DNA of 64,000 nucleotides, taken from assembly GCF_001905825.1 (NCBI RefSeq), contig NZ_LIVV01000014.1:124001-188000 (forward strand). The letters are read 5' to 3'. A program made the translations under genes and the position numbers. Every line of letters starts with the position of its first letter. The stretch's first letter is position 1. Source of the stretch: Streptomyces sp. CB02009 (GTDB lineage: Bacteria; Actinomycetota; Actinomycetes; Streptomycetales; Streptomycetaceae). Shown in pieces: positions 41,499 through 49,964 of the stretch. The notes below the pieces were generated by a model. The model was not told the DNA's origin. It did not search any database and saw only the letters and a list, made by a program, of their open reading frames with translations.

Positions 41499-41954
41499 TT
41501 AGCCCTCGTTAAGCACTTCGTGCACAGTGTGGACGTAGGCCGTACGAGATGTCAGTACGTCGTTCATGTGGCGGATTTCGGCGTGCACAAAACGGTGGAC
41601 GGCTTGCTGATATAGACCTGCGGCCACGATGACTTCATGAGGCCCTTCGATCTCGATCAGACCGAAAGCTGCGAAGACCTCCTTACCATCGCCAATGGGC
41701 CTTTCCTTTTGCCACTGGTCTGCGGCCGTCAGGAACGCCGCGTACGTCTCCCGACGCCGTTCATCCGCCCGGGCCCGACGCTGTTCGTCGAGGGTGGCCT
41801 GGACAGTCGATATCAGCGCGGCCGCCTGTGCCTGGCCTGCGGTCTCGGCCGCAGCGGCTTGCCGGTGGCCAGCCTTCCACGCGAAGAACCCCGTCACTGC
41901 ACTGCCCAGGATGGCCGCTCCAGCGGCGATCAGGGCGATCCCCCACTCATTCAT
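41499..41954 (-). CDS. Membrane-anchored protein, paralogue of the 44391 fragment
   Basis: A 151-residue protein with one N-terminal membrane helix (WGIALIAAGAAILGSAVTGF) and a helical cytoplasmic part carrying TVQATLDEQRRARADERRRE, TAADQ, IEIEGPHEVIVAAGLY and a C-terminal LTSRTAYVHTVHEVL. The same blocks, without the membrane anchor, recur at 44391-44732. ATG at 41954. Similar proteins are scattered in Streptomyces genomes near pentapeptide proteins; function unknown. Confidence 0.6.
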   Translation of the reverse strand: MNEWGIALIAAGAAILGSAVTGFFAWKAGHRQAAAAETAGQAQAAALISTVQATLDEQRRARADERRRETYAAFLTAADQWQKERPIGDGKEVFAAFGLIEIEGPHEVIVAAGLYQQAVHRFVHAEIRHMNDVLTSRTAYVHTVHEVLNEG

Positions 41955-42347
41955 ACGGCGGACCCTGCCCATGGGGCCACGTGGGAATGCGGGGTGTTGG
42001 TCTCGGGTCTGACGGTCAGGGGCGGGCTGTGGAGTCCTATGGGTTCGCGATGGCGTTCTGGGCAGCCTGGGTGAATGCGGCACGGGCGTCAGCGTGCGGT
42101 CAGGGTGGTGGTTGGGGCGCTCTGTCTGTTGAACGGCCCGCGCTGGGTAGTGAGGGGCTGTCAGTCTAGGCGGGGTGAAGGGGGATGGGCTGACGAGGTT
42201 CCGGCGGGCGCGGCGGGTTCTGGCTTGTGTGCGTCGGGCCGCTGGGCCGACCTGGGCTCATCGGACCCGGCCGCACCCACACTCCTGATGTCCGTCACCC
42301 GTCCGGCGACCGCCGGCACGGAGCTTCCTGCCTGGAGTCGTCCCGCC

Positions 42348-44252
42348 ATGAGTACACCCCAGCCCCCGACAGGTGCTCCTACCTGGCCGTACTGCGCTCA
42401 CGGCGCCGATCCAGTCACCGATCCCATCGGCTGCCGCGGCATCCACGTCCCAGGGCGCACCGATTGTCTCGCACACCTGAACGATGCCGACCGCACCTCG
42501 TACTTCACAGCCCTGGCCCCGGGCACCGACGTCGACCACCGAGGCACCCCCTTTACCGAAAGCCTCCTCAACAAGTTGCTGACCGCCCTCATCGACCCCT
42601 CTACCCGGGACCCCCACTTCGGCGCTGCCGAGTTCGGCGGGGCGCAGTTTTCCGGCGCCGCTGAGTTCGACGACGTTCAGTTCTCTGGCCGCGCCGGGTT
42701 CGATGGGGCGCAGTTCTTCGGCCGCGCCGGGTTCGACGGGGCGCAGTTCGCCCGCGCCGCTGAGTTCGACGACGTTCAGTTCTCCGGCGTTGCCTGGTTC
42801 CGCTGGGCGCAGTTCTCCGGCCGCGCCGGGTTCGGCGGGGCGCAGTTCTCCGACCACGCCGAGTTCCACGAGGCGCAGTTCTCCGGTTCCGCCGATTTCG
42901 ACGGGGCGCAGTTCGCCCGTGATGCCGCGTTCGACAAGGTCCAGTTCTCCGGAAACGCCTACTTCCGCAGGGCGCAGTTCTCTGGCCACGCCACGTTCGG
43001 TGAGGCACAGTTTTCCCGCCCTGCCTCGTTCCGCAGGGCGCAGTTCTCCGAGAATTCCTGGTTCCGCGAGGCACTGTTTTCCCGCGGTGCGGATTTCGGC
43101 GGAGCACACTTCTTGACATCTGCCGAGTTGGGGCCATTGGTGTGTGCGGGAAGGGTGGATCTGTCGCGTGCAGTGTTCGGGGCTCCAGTGACGCTGGAGA
43201 TCGCGGCAAGGGCCTTGTCATTCGTGCGGACGCGATGGGAGTCGACGGCCACGGTGCGTGTACGGCGGGCCGAGGTGGATCTCGGCTATACGGTGCTGGC
43301 AGCCCCGGTCGCGGTCACCGCACACCCCGCCCCCTTCAGCACCGGCAACGGCAACGTGGACGAGAGCCCGCTGACCTGCCCCGACCGAGTGCGGGTGACG
43401 TCGGTGCAGGGCGTGGACGCTGCGCATCTGGTCCTGACCGACACCGACCTGTCCGACTGCCTGTTCTCCGGCGCCTTCCATCTCGACCAGCTCCGCCTGG
43501 AGGGCCGCACCACGCTCGCCCCCACCCCCACCGGCTGGCACCGCAAGGGCGTATCCCCGATCCGATGGACCCGCCGGCGCACCCTGGTCGAGGAGCACCA
43601 CTGGCGCGCTCAGAGCGCTGGACAGCCTTCCATACCCGCCGGTGCCATGCCCGAGCCTCGCCGGTGGCGTACGGGACCGCACCACCCCGACCCTGCCCGC
43701 ACCCCCGACCCCGACGATGTCGCCGCCCTTTACCGACAGCTCCGCAAGGCGTTCGAGGACGGCAAGAACGAACCCGGCGCCGCCGACTTCTACTACGGCG
43801 AGTGCGAGATGCGCCGCCACGACCACACCGGTACCCCCAAGACCGAACGCCGCCTGCTCTGGGCGTACTGGGCGCTCTCCGGCTACGGCCTGCGCGCCTC
43901 CCGCGCCCTGGGCTGGCTCGCCGCCGCCATGCTCACCACGATCCTGCTGCTGATGGCCTTCGGCCTGCCCGCCTCCTCCCCGAAGCAGGAAGCCACCGGC
44001 ACCGTCCCGGCCGGCGGCGGGAAGGTCACCTTCACCATCGACAAGCAGGATCCGAAGAACCCCGTGAAGGACCGGTTCACCAGCAAACGCTTCGACAAGG
44101 CCGTGAGCGTGACCCTGAACTCTGTCGTCTTCCGCTCCAGCGGTCAGGACCTCACCACCGCCGGCACCTACATCGAGATGACCTCCCGCATCCTCGAACC
44201 CGCCCTCCTCGCCCTCGCCGTCCTTGCCATCCGCGGACGCATCAAACGCTGA
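42348..44252 (+). CDS. Pentapeptide-repeat membrane protein
   Basis: A 634-residue protein. After 80 residues containing a likely metal-binding start (WPYCAHGADPVTDPIGCRGI) it has about sixteen decapeptide units of the form AEFDDVQFSG / AGFDGAQFFG / AWFRWAQFSG (about 85-250), predicting a right-handed beta-helix. A second, less regular repeat area follows. The C-terminal 200 residues are cytoplasmic (DVAALYRQLRKAFEDGKNEP, ADFYYGECEMRRHDH) with two membrane helices (LGWLAAAMLTTILLLMAFGL and PALLALAVLAIRG). Proteins with this layout are widespread in Streptomyces and of unknown role. ATG 42348 has GGAG; an ATG at 42288 is in frame. Confidence 0.8.
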   Translation: MSTPQPPTGAPTWPYCAHGADPVTDPIGCRGIHVPGRTDCLAHLNDADRTSYFTALAPGTDVDHRGTPFTESLLNKLLTALIDPSTRDPHFGAAEFGGAQFSGAAEFDDVQFSGRAGFDGAQFFGRAGFDGAQFARAAEFDDVQFSGVAWFRWAQFSGRAGFGGAQFSDHAEFHEAQFSGSADFDGAQFARDAAFDKVQFSGNAYFRRAQFSGHATFGEAQFSRPASFRRAQFSENSWFREALFSRGADFGGAHFLTSAELGPLVCAGRVDLSRAVFGAPVTLEIAARALSFVRTRWESTATVRVRRAEVDLGYTVLAAPVAVTAHPAPFSTGNGNVDESPLTCPDRVRVTSVQGVDAAHLVLTDTDLSDCLFSGAFHLDQLRLEGRTTLAPTPTGWHRKGVSPIRWTRRRTLVEEHHWRAQSAGQPSIPAGAMPEPRRWRTGPHHPDPARTPDPDDVAALYRQLRKAFEDGKNEPGAADFYYGECEMRRHDHTGTPKTERRLLWAYWALSGYGLRASRALGWLAAAMLTTILLLMAFGLPASSPKQEATGTVPAGGGKVTFTIDKQDPKNPVKDRFTSKRFDKAVSVTLNSVVFRSSGQDLTTAGTYIEMTSRILEPALLALAVLAIRGRIKR

Positions 44253-44338
44253 CGGTCCCGCCTGGAGGACAGGCCGCCCGGCCTGGAAGCGGAGCTGGAG
44301 GCCTACGAGCAGCAGGCCTTGGCGCCAGGGTGAGGTCG

Positions 44339-44372
44339 GGTGGCCTCGGGCCTGACGGTCGAGGCCACCACG
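44339..44372. terminator. Copy 2 of the hairpin repeat
   Basis: A perfect 10-bp stem ggtggcctcg/cgaggccacc around ggcctgacggt, between the convergent ends of the pentapeptide gene and the 44391 fragment. It shares the ctcggg-ctgacggtcgag core with the copy at 41453. Confidence 0.7.
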
Positions 44373-44390
44373 CAAAACCGTCGGACGGAG

Positions 44391-44732
44391 TCAGTCGTCA
44401 CTCAGCCCCAGTGCCTGTCGCACGGCGGTGACGTAGGCCGTTCGCGCCGTCAACGCCTGCCGGAACAGGTTCTGCCCAGAGCAGTGGTGTCGAAGGACGT
44501 CTAGCGTCTCCGTCCAGGCCCAAGCAACGCTTGAGGGGCCCTCGAGCTCGACTAGATTGTGGGCGATTTCGAGTTGAGCGAAATCGTCAGCGTCTTCCGA
44601 CCGAATGCATGTGTCCACGAGGTTCAGGACCGTCGCGTAGGCGTGGAGGCGGCGCTCTTCCGCTCGTACGCGCCGCTGCTCGTCCAGGGTCGCCTGGAGT
44701 GTCCGTCCCGCACTGGAGCAGGCTGTCGTCAA
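44391..44732 (-). pseudogene. Truncated paralogue of the 41499-41954 gene
   Basis: The frame from 44732 to 44391 matches the cytoplasmic part of the protein at 41499 (LQATLDEQRRVRAEERRLHA, LVELEGPSSVAWAWTE, LTARTAYVTAVRQALGL) but lacks the N-terminal membrane helix and any good start; only a TTG without ribosome site is found. The upstream DNA has no matching sequence, so the 5' end was probably lost in a rearrangement. Same orientation and same downstream hairpin as the complete paralogue. Confidence 0.55.
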
Positions 44733-44947
44733 CGGTCCGCGGAGGCCCGTTTCGGATTGGCAGGGTTCGCCTGGGCCAGACCGAGGGTGTTGTGCACCCG
44801 CTCCGCACAGCGGCGGCGCCCGGTTTCGACTGGGCGCCGTTTTCTGTGTGTCGGGTTGGAGTAGGCGCGGCGGACGGCAAGGCTGCGGAACCAGCTTCGC
44901 TGGCCGAGTGATGCTGTCAGGATGGTCGGAAGCGTAAGGAGGCTGTC

Positions 44948-45529
44948 GTGACCGATCCGATGCCCGTGAACGACGGGGGCCCGAAGGTGCCGCCGTCCTA
45001 CCCGCCGCGCACCCCGCCTCCGCAGAGGAAGCCTGTCGAGGCTCCTCGGCCGCAGCCGTCGACGAAGCCCGTCACCAGCTCCCTCCCGCTTCCCAGGCCC
45101 GGGCAGGCCCGCCTCGAGACCCGCCGGCCCCGTATGACGATCAGGGCCCGGCGGGCCGCGAACTGGGCGCTCACCGGGTACCCGTGGGTGGTAGGGCAGG
45201 CGGTCGGGAAGGTCACCGAGGCCGTACGGTCCTGGGGGTACGCCCACCCTTCGGATGACGCGCTGGACGAGACCGTGCGGCTCCTCGTCGGCGCGGCGGC
45301 CGCCGATGATGGCCGGCGTATCAGTGTGCACGTTGCCGACCAGGACGACATGCTCCTCATCGCTGTCCTCAGCCACACCGGCGCCGAGCCCGACGAGACG
45401 ATCTTGTCCGCCCTCGCTGCCGTCCCCGGGACGTCCAGCTGCGGTACGGACGCTTCCGACGACGGCCGCCGGGTGTGGGCGGTGCTGTCCACCGAACGCC
45501 CGCGCACTCGCACCACTCCCGCGGCCTGA
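44948..45529 (+). CDS. Hypothetical protein with proline-rich start
   Basis: A 193-residue protein. The first 60 residues are Pro-rich and basic. The rest is an alpha/beta domain (ANWALTGYPWVVGQAVGKVT, DETVRLLVGAAAADDGRRIS, VHVADQDDMLLIAVLSHTGA) that is reminiscent of anti-sigma/HATPase-like regulators of Streptomyces but lacks the N-box. GTG at 44948 has an excellent AAGGAGG site five bases upstream. It is monocistronic, ending at a terminator shared with the secreted nuclease. Confidence 0.6.
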   Translation: MTDPMPVNDGGPKVPPSYPPRTPPPQRKPVEAPRPQPSTKPVTSSLPLPRPGQARLETRRPRMTIRARRAANWALTGYPWVVGQAVGKVTEAVRSWGYAHPSDDALDETVRLLVGAAAADDGRRISVHVADQDDMLLIAVLSHTGAEPDETILSALAAVPGTSSCGTDASDDGRRVWAVLSTERPRTRTTPAA

Positions 45530-45695
45530 CACCCGCTCTGCGTGGCGGCGGCCGTCAACCGGCCCGTCACCGCTCGTACGGCCACGTAGCTCGTGCGAGC
45601 GGCGGCGAACCGATACGCCGCCTGCCGGCCGCCAGCAGGCCTCTACGGTGAGTCGTGGGGAGGTCGGGCCGACTGGTACTTGACCCGCTTCCCGT

Positions 45696-45732
45696 GCGCC
45701 CCCGCATCCGGTGATCCCCGGTGCGGGGGCGC
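45696..45732. terminator. Bidirectional terminator
   Basis: Arms gcgcccccgcatccgg (45696-45711) and ccggtgcgggggcgc (45718-45732), one bulged base, between convergent genes ending at 45529 and 45755. Confidence 0.75.
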
Positions 45733-45754
45733 AATGCGTTCCTGGCCGGGGTGG

Positions 45755-46441
45755 CTACGGGGCGGGGGTGTAGTGGACGACGGTGGTCTCGCAGGCCTCG
45801 GCGTACACGCTCAGCGCGTCCGCCTCTCCCTGGTCGGCCGTGAGGCCCCAGCGGAGCTTCGTGGCGACCCACTCGGAGACGTAGCGGCAGTGCGCGTCGG
45901 GGAGCGGCGGCATCCACTCGGCCGGGTCCTGGTCGCTCTTGGACCGGTTCGACCGTGCGGTGACCGCGACGAGAGACGTAGCGGCGTCCTGGTCGTTGGC
46001 GTAGGCCTCCCGCCGTGCCGCGGTCCAGGCGCTGGCCCCGGAATCCCAGGCCTCGGCGAGCGGGACCATGTGGTCGATGTCGAGCTTGGCCGGGTCGTTG
46101 ACCTCCTGACCGTCGTAATACGACTTCCACAGCCCGCCCGACAGCTTGCAGCCGGCCGCCACCGTCGGTACCTCGACGGCCTCGGCCAGGAGGACCTCGT
46201 TGCGGGTGTTGCAGCCGTCTGCCAGGTCCAGGCCGCGGTTCCAGTGCTTGAAGCTCTCACGCTGGTACCCGGCGCGAGACTCGTCGGCAAGGGGGACCTG
46301 CCCGACGGCATCGGCCAGGTTCAACACCCGAGCGCCCGCAGGGGTGGCCGGGGCGGCTGTGGCCGCCGAAGGGAGAGCGACCGGGGTCAGGGCAAGAGAA
46401 AGAGCGGCAGCGCCACGAATCAGGTTCTTGATCACGAACAC
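45755..46441 (-). CDS. Secreted HNH-family nuclease
   Basis: A 228-residue exported protein. The signal peptide has a basic start, an Ala/Leu core (GAAALSLALTPVALPSAATA) and an AxA cut. The mature part is the GmrSD-C/DUF1524 type HNH nuclease: RNEVLLAEA, then LDIDHMVPLAEAWDSGASAW (catalytic DHMVP His) and ARSNRSKSDQDPAEWMPP with the conserved N...K..DPAEW. It should be a non-specific extracellular DNase. GTG at 46441 or 46435; neither has a strong ribosome site. Confidence 0.85.
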   Translation of the reverse strand: MFVIKNLIRGAAALSLALTPVALPSAATAAPATPAGARVLNLADAVGQVPLADESRAGYQRESFKHWNRGLDLADGCNTRNEVLLAEAVEVPTVAAGCKLSGGLWKSYYDGQEVNDPAKLDIDHMVPLAEAWDSGASAWTAARREAYANDQDAATSLVAVTARSNRSKSDQDPAEWMPPLPDAHCRYVSEWVATKLRWGLTADQGEADALSVYAEACETTVVHYTPAP

Positions 46442-46653
46442 AGGGATATCGGTCCAGCACCCTGTTCCGCTGCGTGATGAGAGTCTCCGTCAGCCGTGTG
46501 GGGGAGCACGTTCACTGCCGAATCGATCCCGCACAGGACCGCGCCCACCGGTCCCTCAGCGGGCGCCCGGGGCCGTACTGACGGACGATGAGACGGAGCC
46601 CGCCCGGGAAGCCGTCGCACGTTGCACCGGGCGGGCAACTCACTGCCTGTGGA

Positions 46654-46812
46654 TCAGAGGCCGCGGAGCATCACGGCGTACACCGGGGAGTCGGCGAAGG
46701 GCTGGCGTTCGCCGATCTTGCGGTAGCCCCAGCTCTCGTAGAGGGCCTGGAGCAGGTTGCACGTGTCGTCGGTGGCGGGGCCACGCATAGCGGGGCGCGT
46801 CAACGTCACACC
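46654..46812 (-). pseudogene. GNAT acetyltransferase C-terminal fragment
   Basis: Only the last 50 residues of a GNAT protein remain: TCNLLQALYESWGYRKIGER followed by QPFADSPVYAVMLRGL, the final helix and strand of the fold. The acetyl-CoA loop and everything upstream are missing, so it is a remnant. Confidence 0.55.
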
Positions 46813-47626
46813 TGGCCCGCAGTCCGGCGGTCGACATGCCACCTTGACCGCCGCAAGCACCCTGGCAGCACGCACACCGCGCACATCACCGTGCACCACA
46901 TCCAGGGGGAGGGCAGCCGACAGGTGACCGTCCTGGCCATGATCAATCTCAGCGTCAACGGCTGTGCCGGCCCGAGGCCGACCACCGATTCCTCGACCAC
47001 TGCCAGCCGCTGGACGGCACCCTGGCCCTCCCGGCGGTCCCGGCTCAGCGCAAAGCCCGCCCCGAGTACGAGAACAGGATCAGCGCGCTCGCATCGATCA
47101 AACCTTGATCGTTCTCACCGATTACGACGGTTCTGTTGATCCCCGAGGCCGTGATCGTGCTCGCCCTGCTGTCCTCGGCTACGTCCTGCAGACCGTCCCG
47201 TTTTGCGCGAGACCATCGGCGCCCTCGTCCCCCACCGCCGCGTCCGGCATCGCGGCCCTGACGTGCACCAGGACGACTGGCCTCGCGCTACTTGCCGTCG
47301 CCTTCGCGTCGTTCCTCGGGCTGCGCCAGGCCGTCCGCGGCAAGTAGGCCCCGCACCGATTCCAGTGCCCACCCCGATCCTTCGGGGCGGGGCACTGCGT
47401 CTCGACCGCGCCGACAGATCGGTTGCGGGGCTTGCCCACACCTGTACTCGACGCCGAACCCCAGGCTTGCCCAGGCTCACCTTGGCTTGCCCACTCGGTG
47501 ATAAGCCCAGTTCGGAAGCACGCCCCTCTGCGACTGCCGGCGCTTGCGCGGCTTACTCCGCACTCAACCAAGGTGCGGACCGCCGCTTCAGCCGACCGGC
47601 ATCACAACACCTCCAGGGGAACCTCC
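46813..47626. other. Degraded region without an intact gene
   Basis: About 810 bp after the GNAT fragment. Plus-strand pieces look protein-like (PEADHRFLDHCQPLDG near 46970, GLALLAVAFASFLGLRQAVR ending at 47347) but are short and in different frames. It reads as decayed coding DNA. I could not name the ancestors. Confidence 0.4.
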
Positions 47627-47807
47627 ATGTCCACGACCACGCTCCTCGTCATGCTGCTCCTGTGCACCACCGGCATCCTTGTGATGGCGGGGGGCCGGCT
47701 ACATCGCCTGGCGTCACCCCCGCCTCGGCATCCCCCTCACGATCGCCGTCGCGGTCGGCGGCGTGTTCGTCACCGCGGTGATCGGCTTCGCCGCGCTGAA
47801 GCTCTGA
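47627..47807 (+). pseudogene. Small membrane protein with +1 frameshift in a G6 run
   Basis: ATG at 47627 with aggggaacctcc upstream starts MSTTTLLVMLLLCTTGILVM, a membrane helix. After the GGGGGG run at 47689-47694 the coherent protein continues one frame away as GYIAWRHPRLGIPLTIAVAV then GGVFVTAVIGFAALKL, ending with a stop at 47807. Removing one G gives a 59-residue two-helix protein. This is a disrupted gene, a phase-variable tract or a sequencing error. Confidence 0.65.
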
Positions 47808-48419
47808 CCCGCCGCGGCCACGCCGCCGACAAGGACAGACCGACCATCTGTCTGTCACACGGCCTGTCACATCGACCGGCCCGTCACGCTCTTGCCTCGG
47901 GGCTGACCAGGGCGACGGCCTCCGGACCCCCGCCAGGGGCCGGAGGCCACGCGCGTGTGACATGCCAGCCGGCGCGGGCAAGTCTGCCGGCTCCAGCCGC
48001 TGAGAGTTGCACCGAGGGTTGCACCCGAAGGTGTCTGCAGACGTGCACCTGGGGTTGCCCCGGAGGTGGGACCGGGAGTGGAACCCCCACTTCCACGATC
48101 CTGGCCGTCGTGCCTGGTCAGGACCCGTGGGCAAGCCGGATCGCCAGGACGACACCTCTTTGTACGCGTAGCCGTACGTAGAGGTCGTCTTGAGGACGGG
48201 CGGGCGGCGGGTGCCGGCGTCGCCGAGTGCGGGCGCGGTCCACTCCACGGTCCACGTTGCCGTCGCGCGGCCCGCGTACCGATCGCCCGGCTTCCCGGAC
48301 GCGGTGCGCTGTAGCGGTGGCCGCAGTCCGGCAACATCGACTTGCCCCGGTCGGAGAGGGCTTGGTCTTCCTCTCTCGATCCGGCTGGCCGACGGGCACG
48401 GGCGTGCCAGGCTGGCTGC
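47808..48419. other. Degraded region
   Basis: 612 bp without an intact gene. A minus-strand stretch near 48180-48290 reads GRATATWTVEWTAPALGDAG and resembles the C-terminal beta-strand part of cell-surface proteins of actinomycetes, but it has no start and is followed by low-complexity sequence. Probably a remnant. Confidence 0.35.
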
Positions 48420-48680
48420 ATGGGTGATCACCGCCGCGTGTACGGCAGCGAGCCCGACGAGGGCCAGGGGCCGGATCCGGGCCGCGCGTACGTCGAGCTG
48501 GTGGGCGGACCGCTCGACGGGATGCTCGTCTACATCACCGGCTGGGCCGCCGCCGACATCGCCGACGGAGCCGCCCTCATCACCGAGGCAGGAGCGTTCG
48601 ACCCCGGAGGCCGCGCCCTGTACGAGCCGCTCGCCGACGGAGCCCCGACCCGGTGGGAGTGGGCTGGAGACACCTCCTAG
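48420..48680 (+). CDS. Small hypothetical protein
   Basis: An 86-residue acidic soluble protein (AYVELVGGPLDGMLVYITGW, LADGAPTRWEWAGDTS). The GGPLDG...WEWAG pattern recurs in short Streptomyces and phage proteins of unknown function. The ATG at 48420 has only a weak ribosome site. It stands alone between degraded DNA and the repeat at 48886. Confidence 0.6.
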   Translation: MGDHRRVYGSEPDEGQGPDPGRAYVELVGGPLDGMLVYITGWAAADIADGAALITEAGAFDPGGRALYEPLADGAPTRWEWAGDTS

Positions 48681-48885
48681 CCCCGCGTCCTGGCGTGTGG
48701 GAGGCCGAGGCCGGAGCAGCGCGCCGGGGGTGCCTCACGTCCCGCGCTTTCGCGCGGTGGGCGCTTAACCTGACGGCCGGCTGCGGATCCTGACGGAGTC
48801 TCCCCGCCGCCGCTCGTCCGGTCCCCTGCCTCCCCCCCCTGCCGGGGACCGGACGCATTTCTGCTCGGGCACTGATCTTGTTCTT

Positions 48886-48980
48886 GTAGGGTCGGCGCAG
48901 CCCGTGCCGATATATGGCGTGCGCGGGCGAGGCCCGGCGCCCAGGGGCACACCCCGGGGGCAGTACCGTCAGGCCACCCC
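48886..48980. repeat. Direct repeat, copy A
   Basis: About 95 bp (core cccgtgccgatatatggcgt ... accccgggggcagtaccgtc) that recurs with about ten differences at 55671-55764 in the same orientation. Copy A lies 123 bp before a complete 90-residue gene; copy B lies before a truncated copy of that gene. It contains GC-rich half-palindromes and could hold a promoter. Confidence 0.8.
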
Positions 48981-49009
48981 CCCCACCCCCCCTGTGCCGT
49001 GGGCTGCGT

Positions 49010-49047
49010 CAAGATCGTTCTCGCCTAATTAGGTGAAAACGATCTTG
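49010..49047. promoter_or_regulatory. 38-bp AT-rich palindrome
   Basis: caagatcgtt and aacgatcttg (10 bp, perfect) enclose ctcg-cctaattagg-tgaa, whose centre is a perfect cctaattagg palindrome; overall only one mismatch and one wobble pair. It lies 55 bp upstream of the 49103 gene in otherwise very GC-rich DNA. A dimeric regulator site is the likeliest role. Confidence 0.65.
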
Positions 49048-49102
49048 AACCTGAACCAGTCCGGGCCGTCTTCCCCTGCCGTGATGGCTCGTTGCGTACG
49101 GC

Positions 49103-49375
49103 ATGGAGACGAGCAGCGAGACCGGTGTCATCGTGGCGTGGATGCGGTGCGCGGGGTGTGCGGGAGTGGGCCGGGTGATCCTGGCGAGTGAGTCGATGGC
49201 GGCGGTCCTCGCGGACGCCGGCGCCCACGTGGCGGCCGCGCATCCGGACGAGCGCGCTGCGCAGCTCCTGGCTATGGAGACGGCCGACGCGGCGGTGTTC
49301 CGGGGGCCGGACCCTCGCCCCGACCCGGCGGCGTGGGTGACGGTCCTGAACAAAAAGCTCAAGCCCGACTTCTAG
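49103..49375 (+). CDS. Hypothetical protein (90 aa), partly duplicated downstream
   Basis: A small soluble protein with a CxxC near the N-terminus (VAWMRCAGCAGVGRVILASE), an Ala-rich helix and the tail METADAAVFRGPDPRPDPAA then WVTVLNKKLKPDF. The last 47 codons recur in the truncated copy at 55800-55944. ATG at 49103; the ribosome site is weak. The 38-bp palindrome just upstream may control it. No family recognised. Confidence 0.6.
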   Translation: METSSETGVIVAWMRCAGCAGVGRVILASESMAAVLADAGAHVAAAHPDERAAQLLAMETADAAVFRGPDPRPDPAAWVTVLNKKLKPDF

Positions 49376-49414
49376 CCGCTGCGCTCGCGCCGCCGTGGAC
49401 GCCCCCGTGACCCT

Positions 49415-49914
49415 CTACCGTTCGTCGCCTCCGGACTCGGCGTCGAATGCCCGTAGGGCGGGGTCGAGTTCCGGGGCCGCGCCACAGATCGAGCACAGCC
49501 GGACCCCGGGCCGTCGGCGGCGTCGAGCGACTGGTCCAGCGACAGCCGGGGCGCGTTCGTCGGGGCCTCGCCGCAGTCGGCGGCATGCACCACGGCCTGA
49601 GACCGGCCGGTCCGCCCGCTGAGGTTCTCCAGGACCCACCCGGAAGGCCGGCGGGGACCCCGGATCTGCTCGACGAGCGACGGCGGTTCGATCCGTTCGG
49701 TGGGGACGGAGGCGTACGACACACCCTCGACCGGCATCAGGTGGTCTTGGGGGCGGAGCCACATCCGGTACTCCACGGGCTCGACGTGCCCGTCGGCGGT
49801 GTTCTGGTAGACCGGAATGGAGGCGAGGCACACCCAGCCCTCAGAAAGCTGTCGGCGCGCGTGCAGGCGCCCCACGATCTCCTGCCCGTCCGGCAGGACC
49901 ACACGGATGGGCAC
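49415..49914 (-). pseudogene. DUF6233 family protein, frameshifted
   Basis: The frame from GTG 49914 gives a DUF6233-type protein: MPIRVVLPDGQEIVGRLHAR, GWVCLASIPVYQNTADGHVE then PVEYRMWLRP and ADCGEAPTNAPRLSLDQSLD. Near 49510 it loses character, while another frame supplies the expected ending VRLCSICGAAPELDPALRAF then DAESGGDER (stop at 49415). One base change restores about 165 residues. In the uncorrected frame translation would run on to 49372. Confidence 0.65.
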
Positions 49915-49964
49915 CGCCCGGCTGCTTCATCAGCCTCTTCGCGTGCGGTGCGCCCCGCTCAAAG

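Noticed and set aside
44733..44947. Protein-like stretch YSNPTHRKRRPVETG on the minus strand
   Set aside because: Too short, without start or recognisable family; it may be a remnant but cannot be supported.
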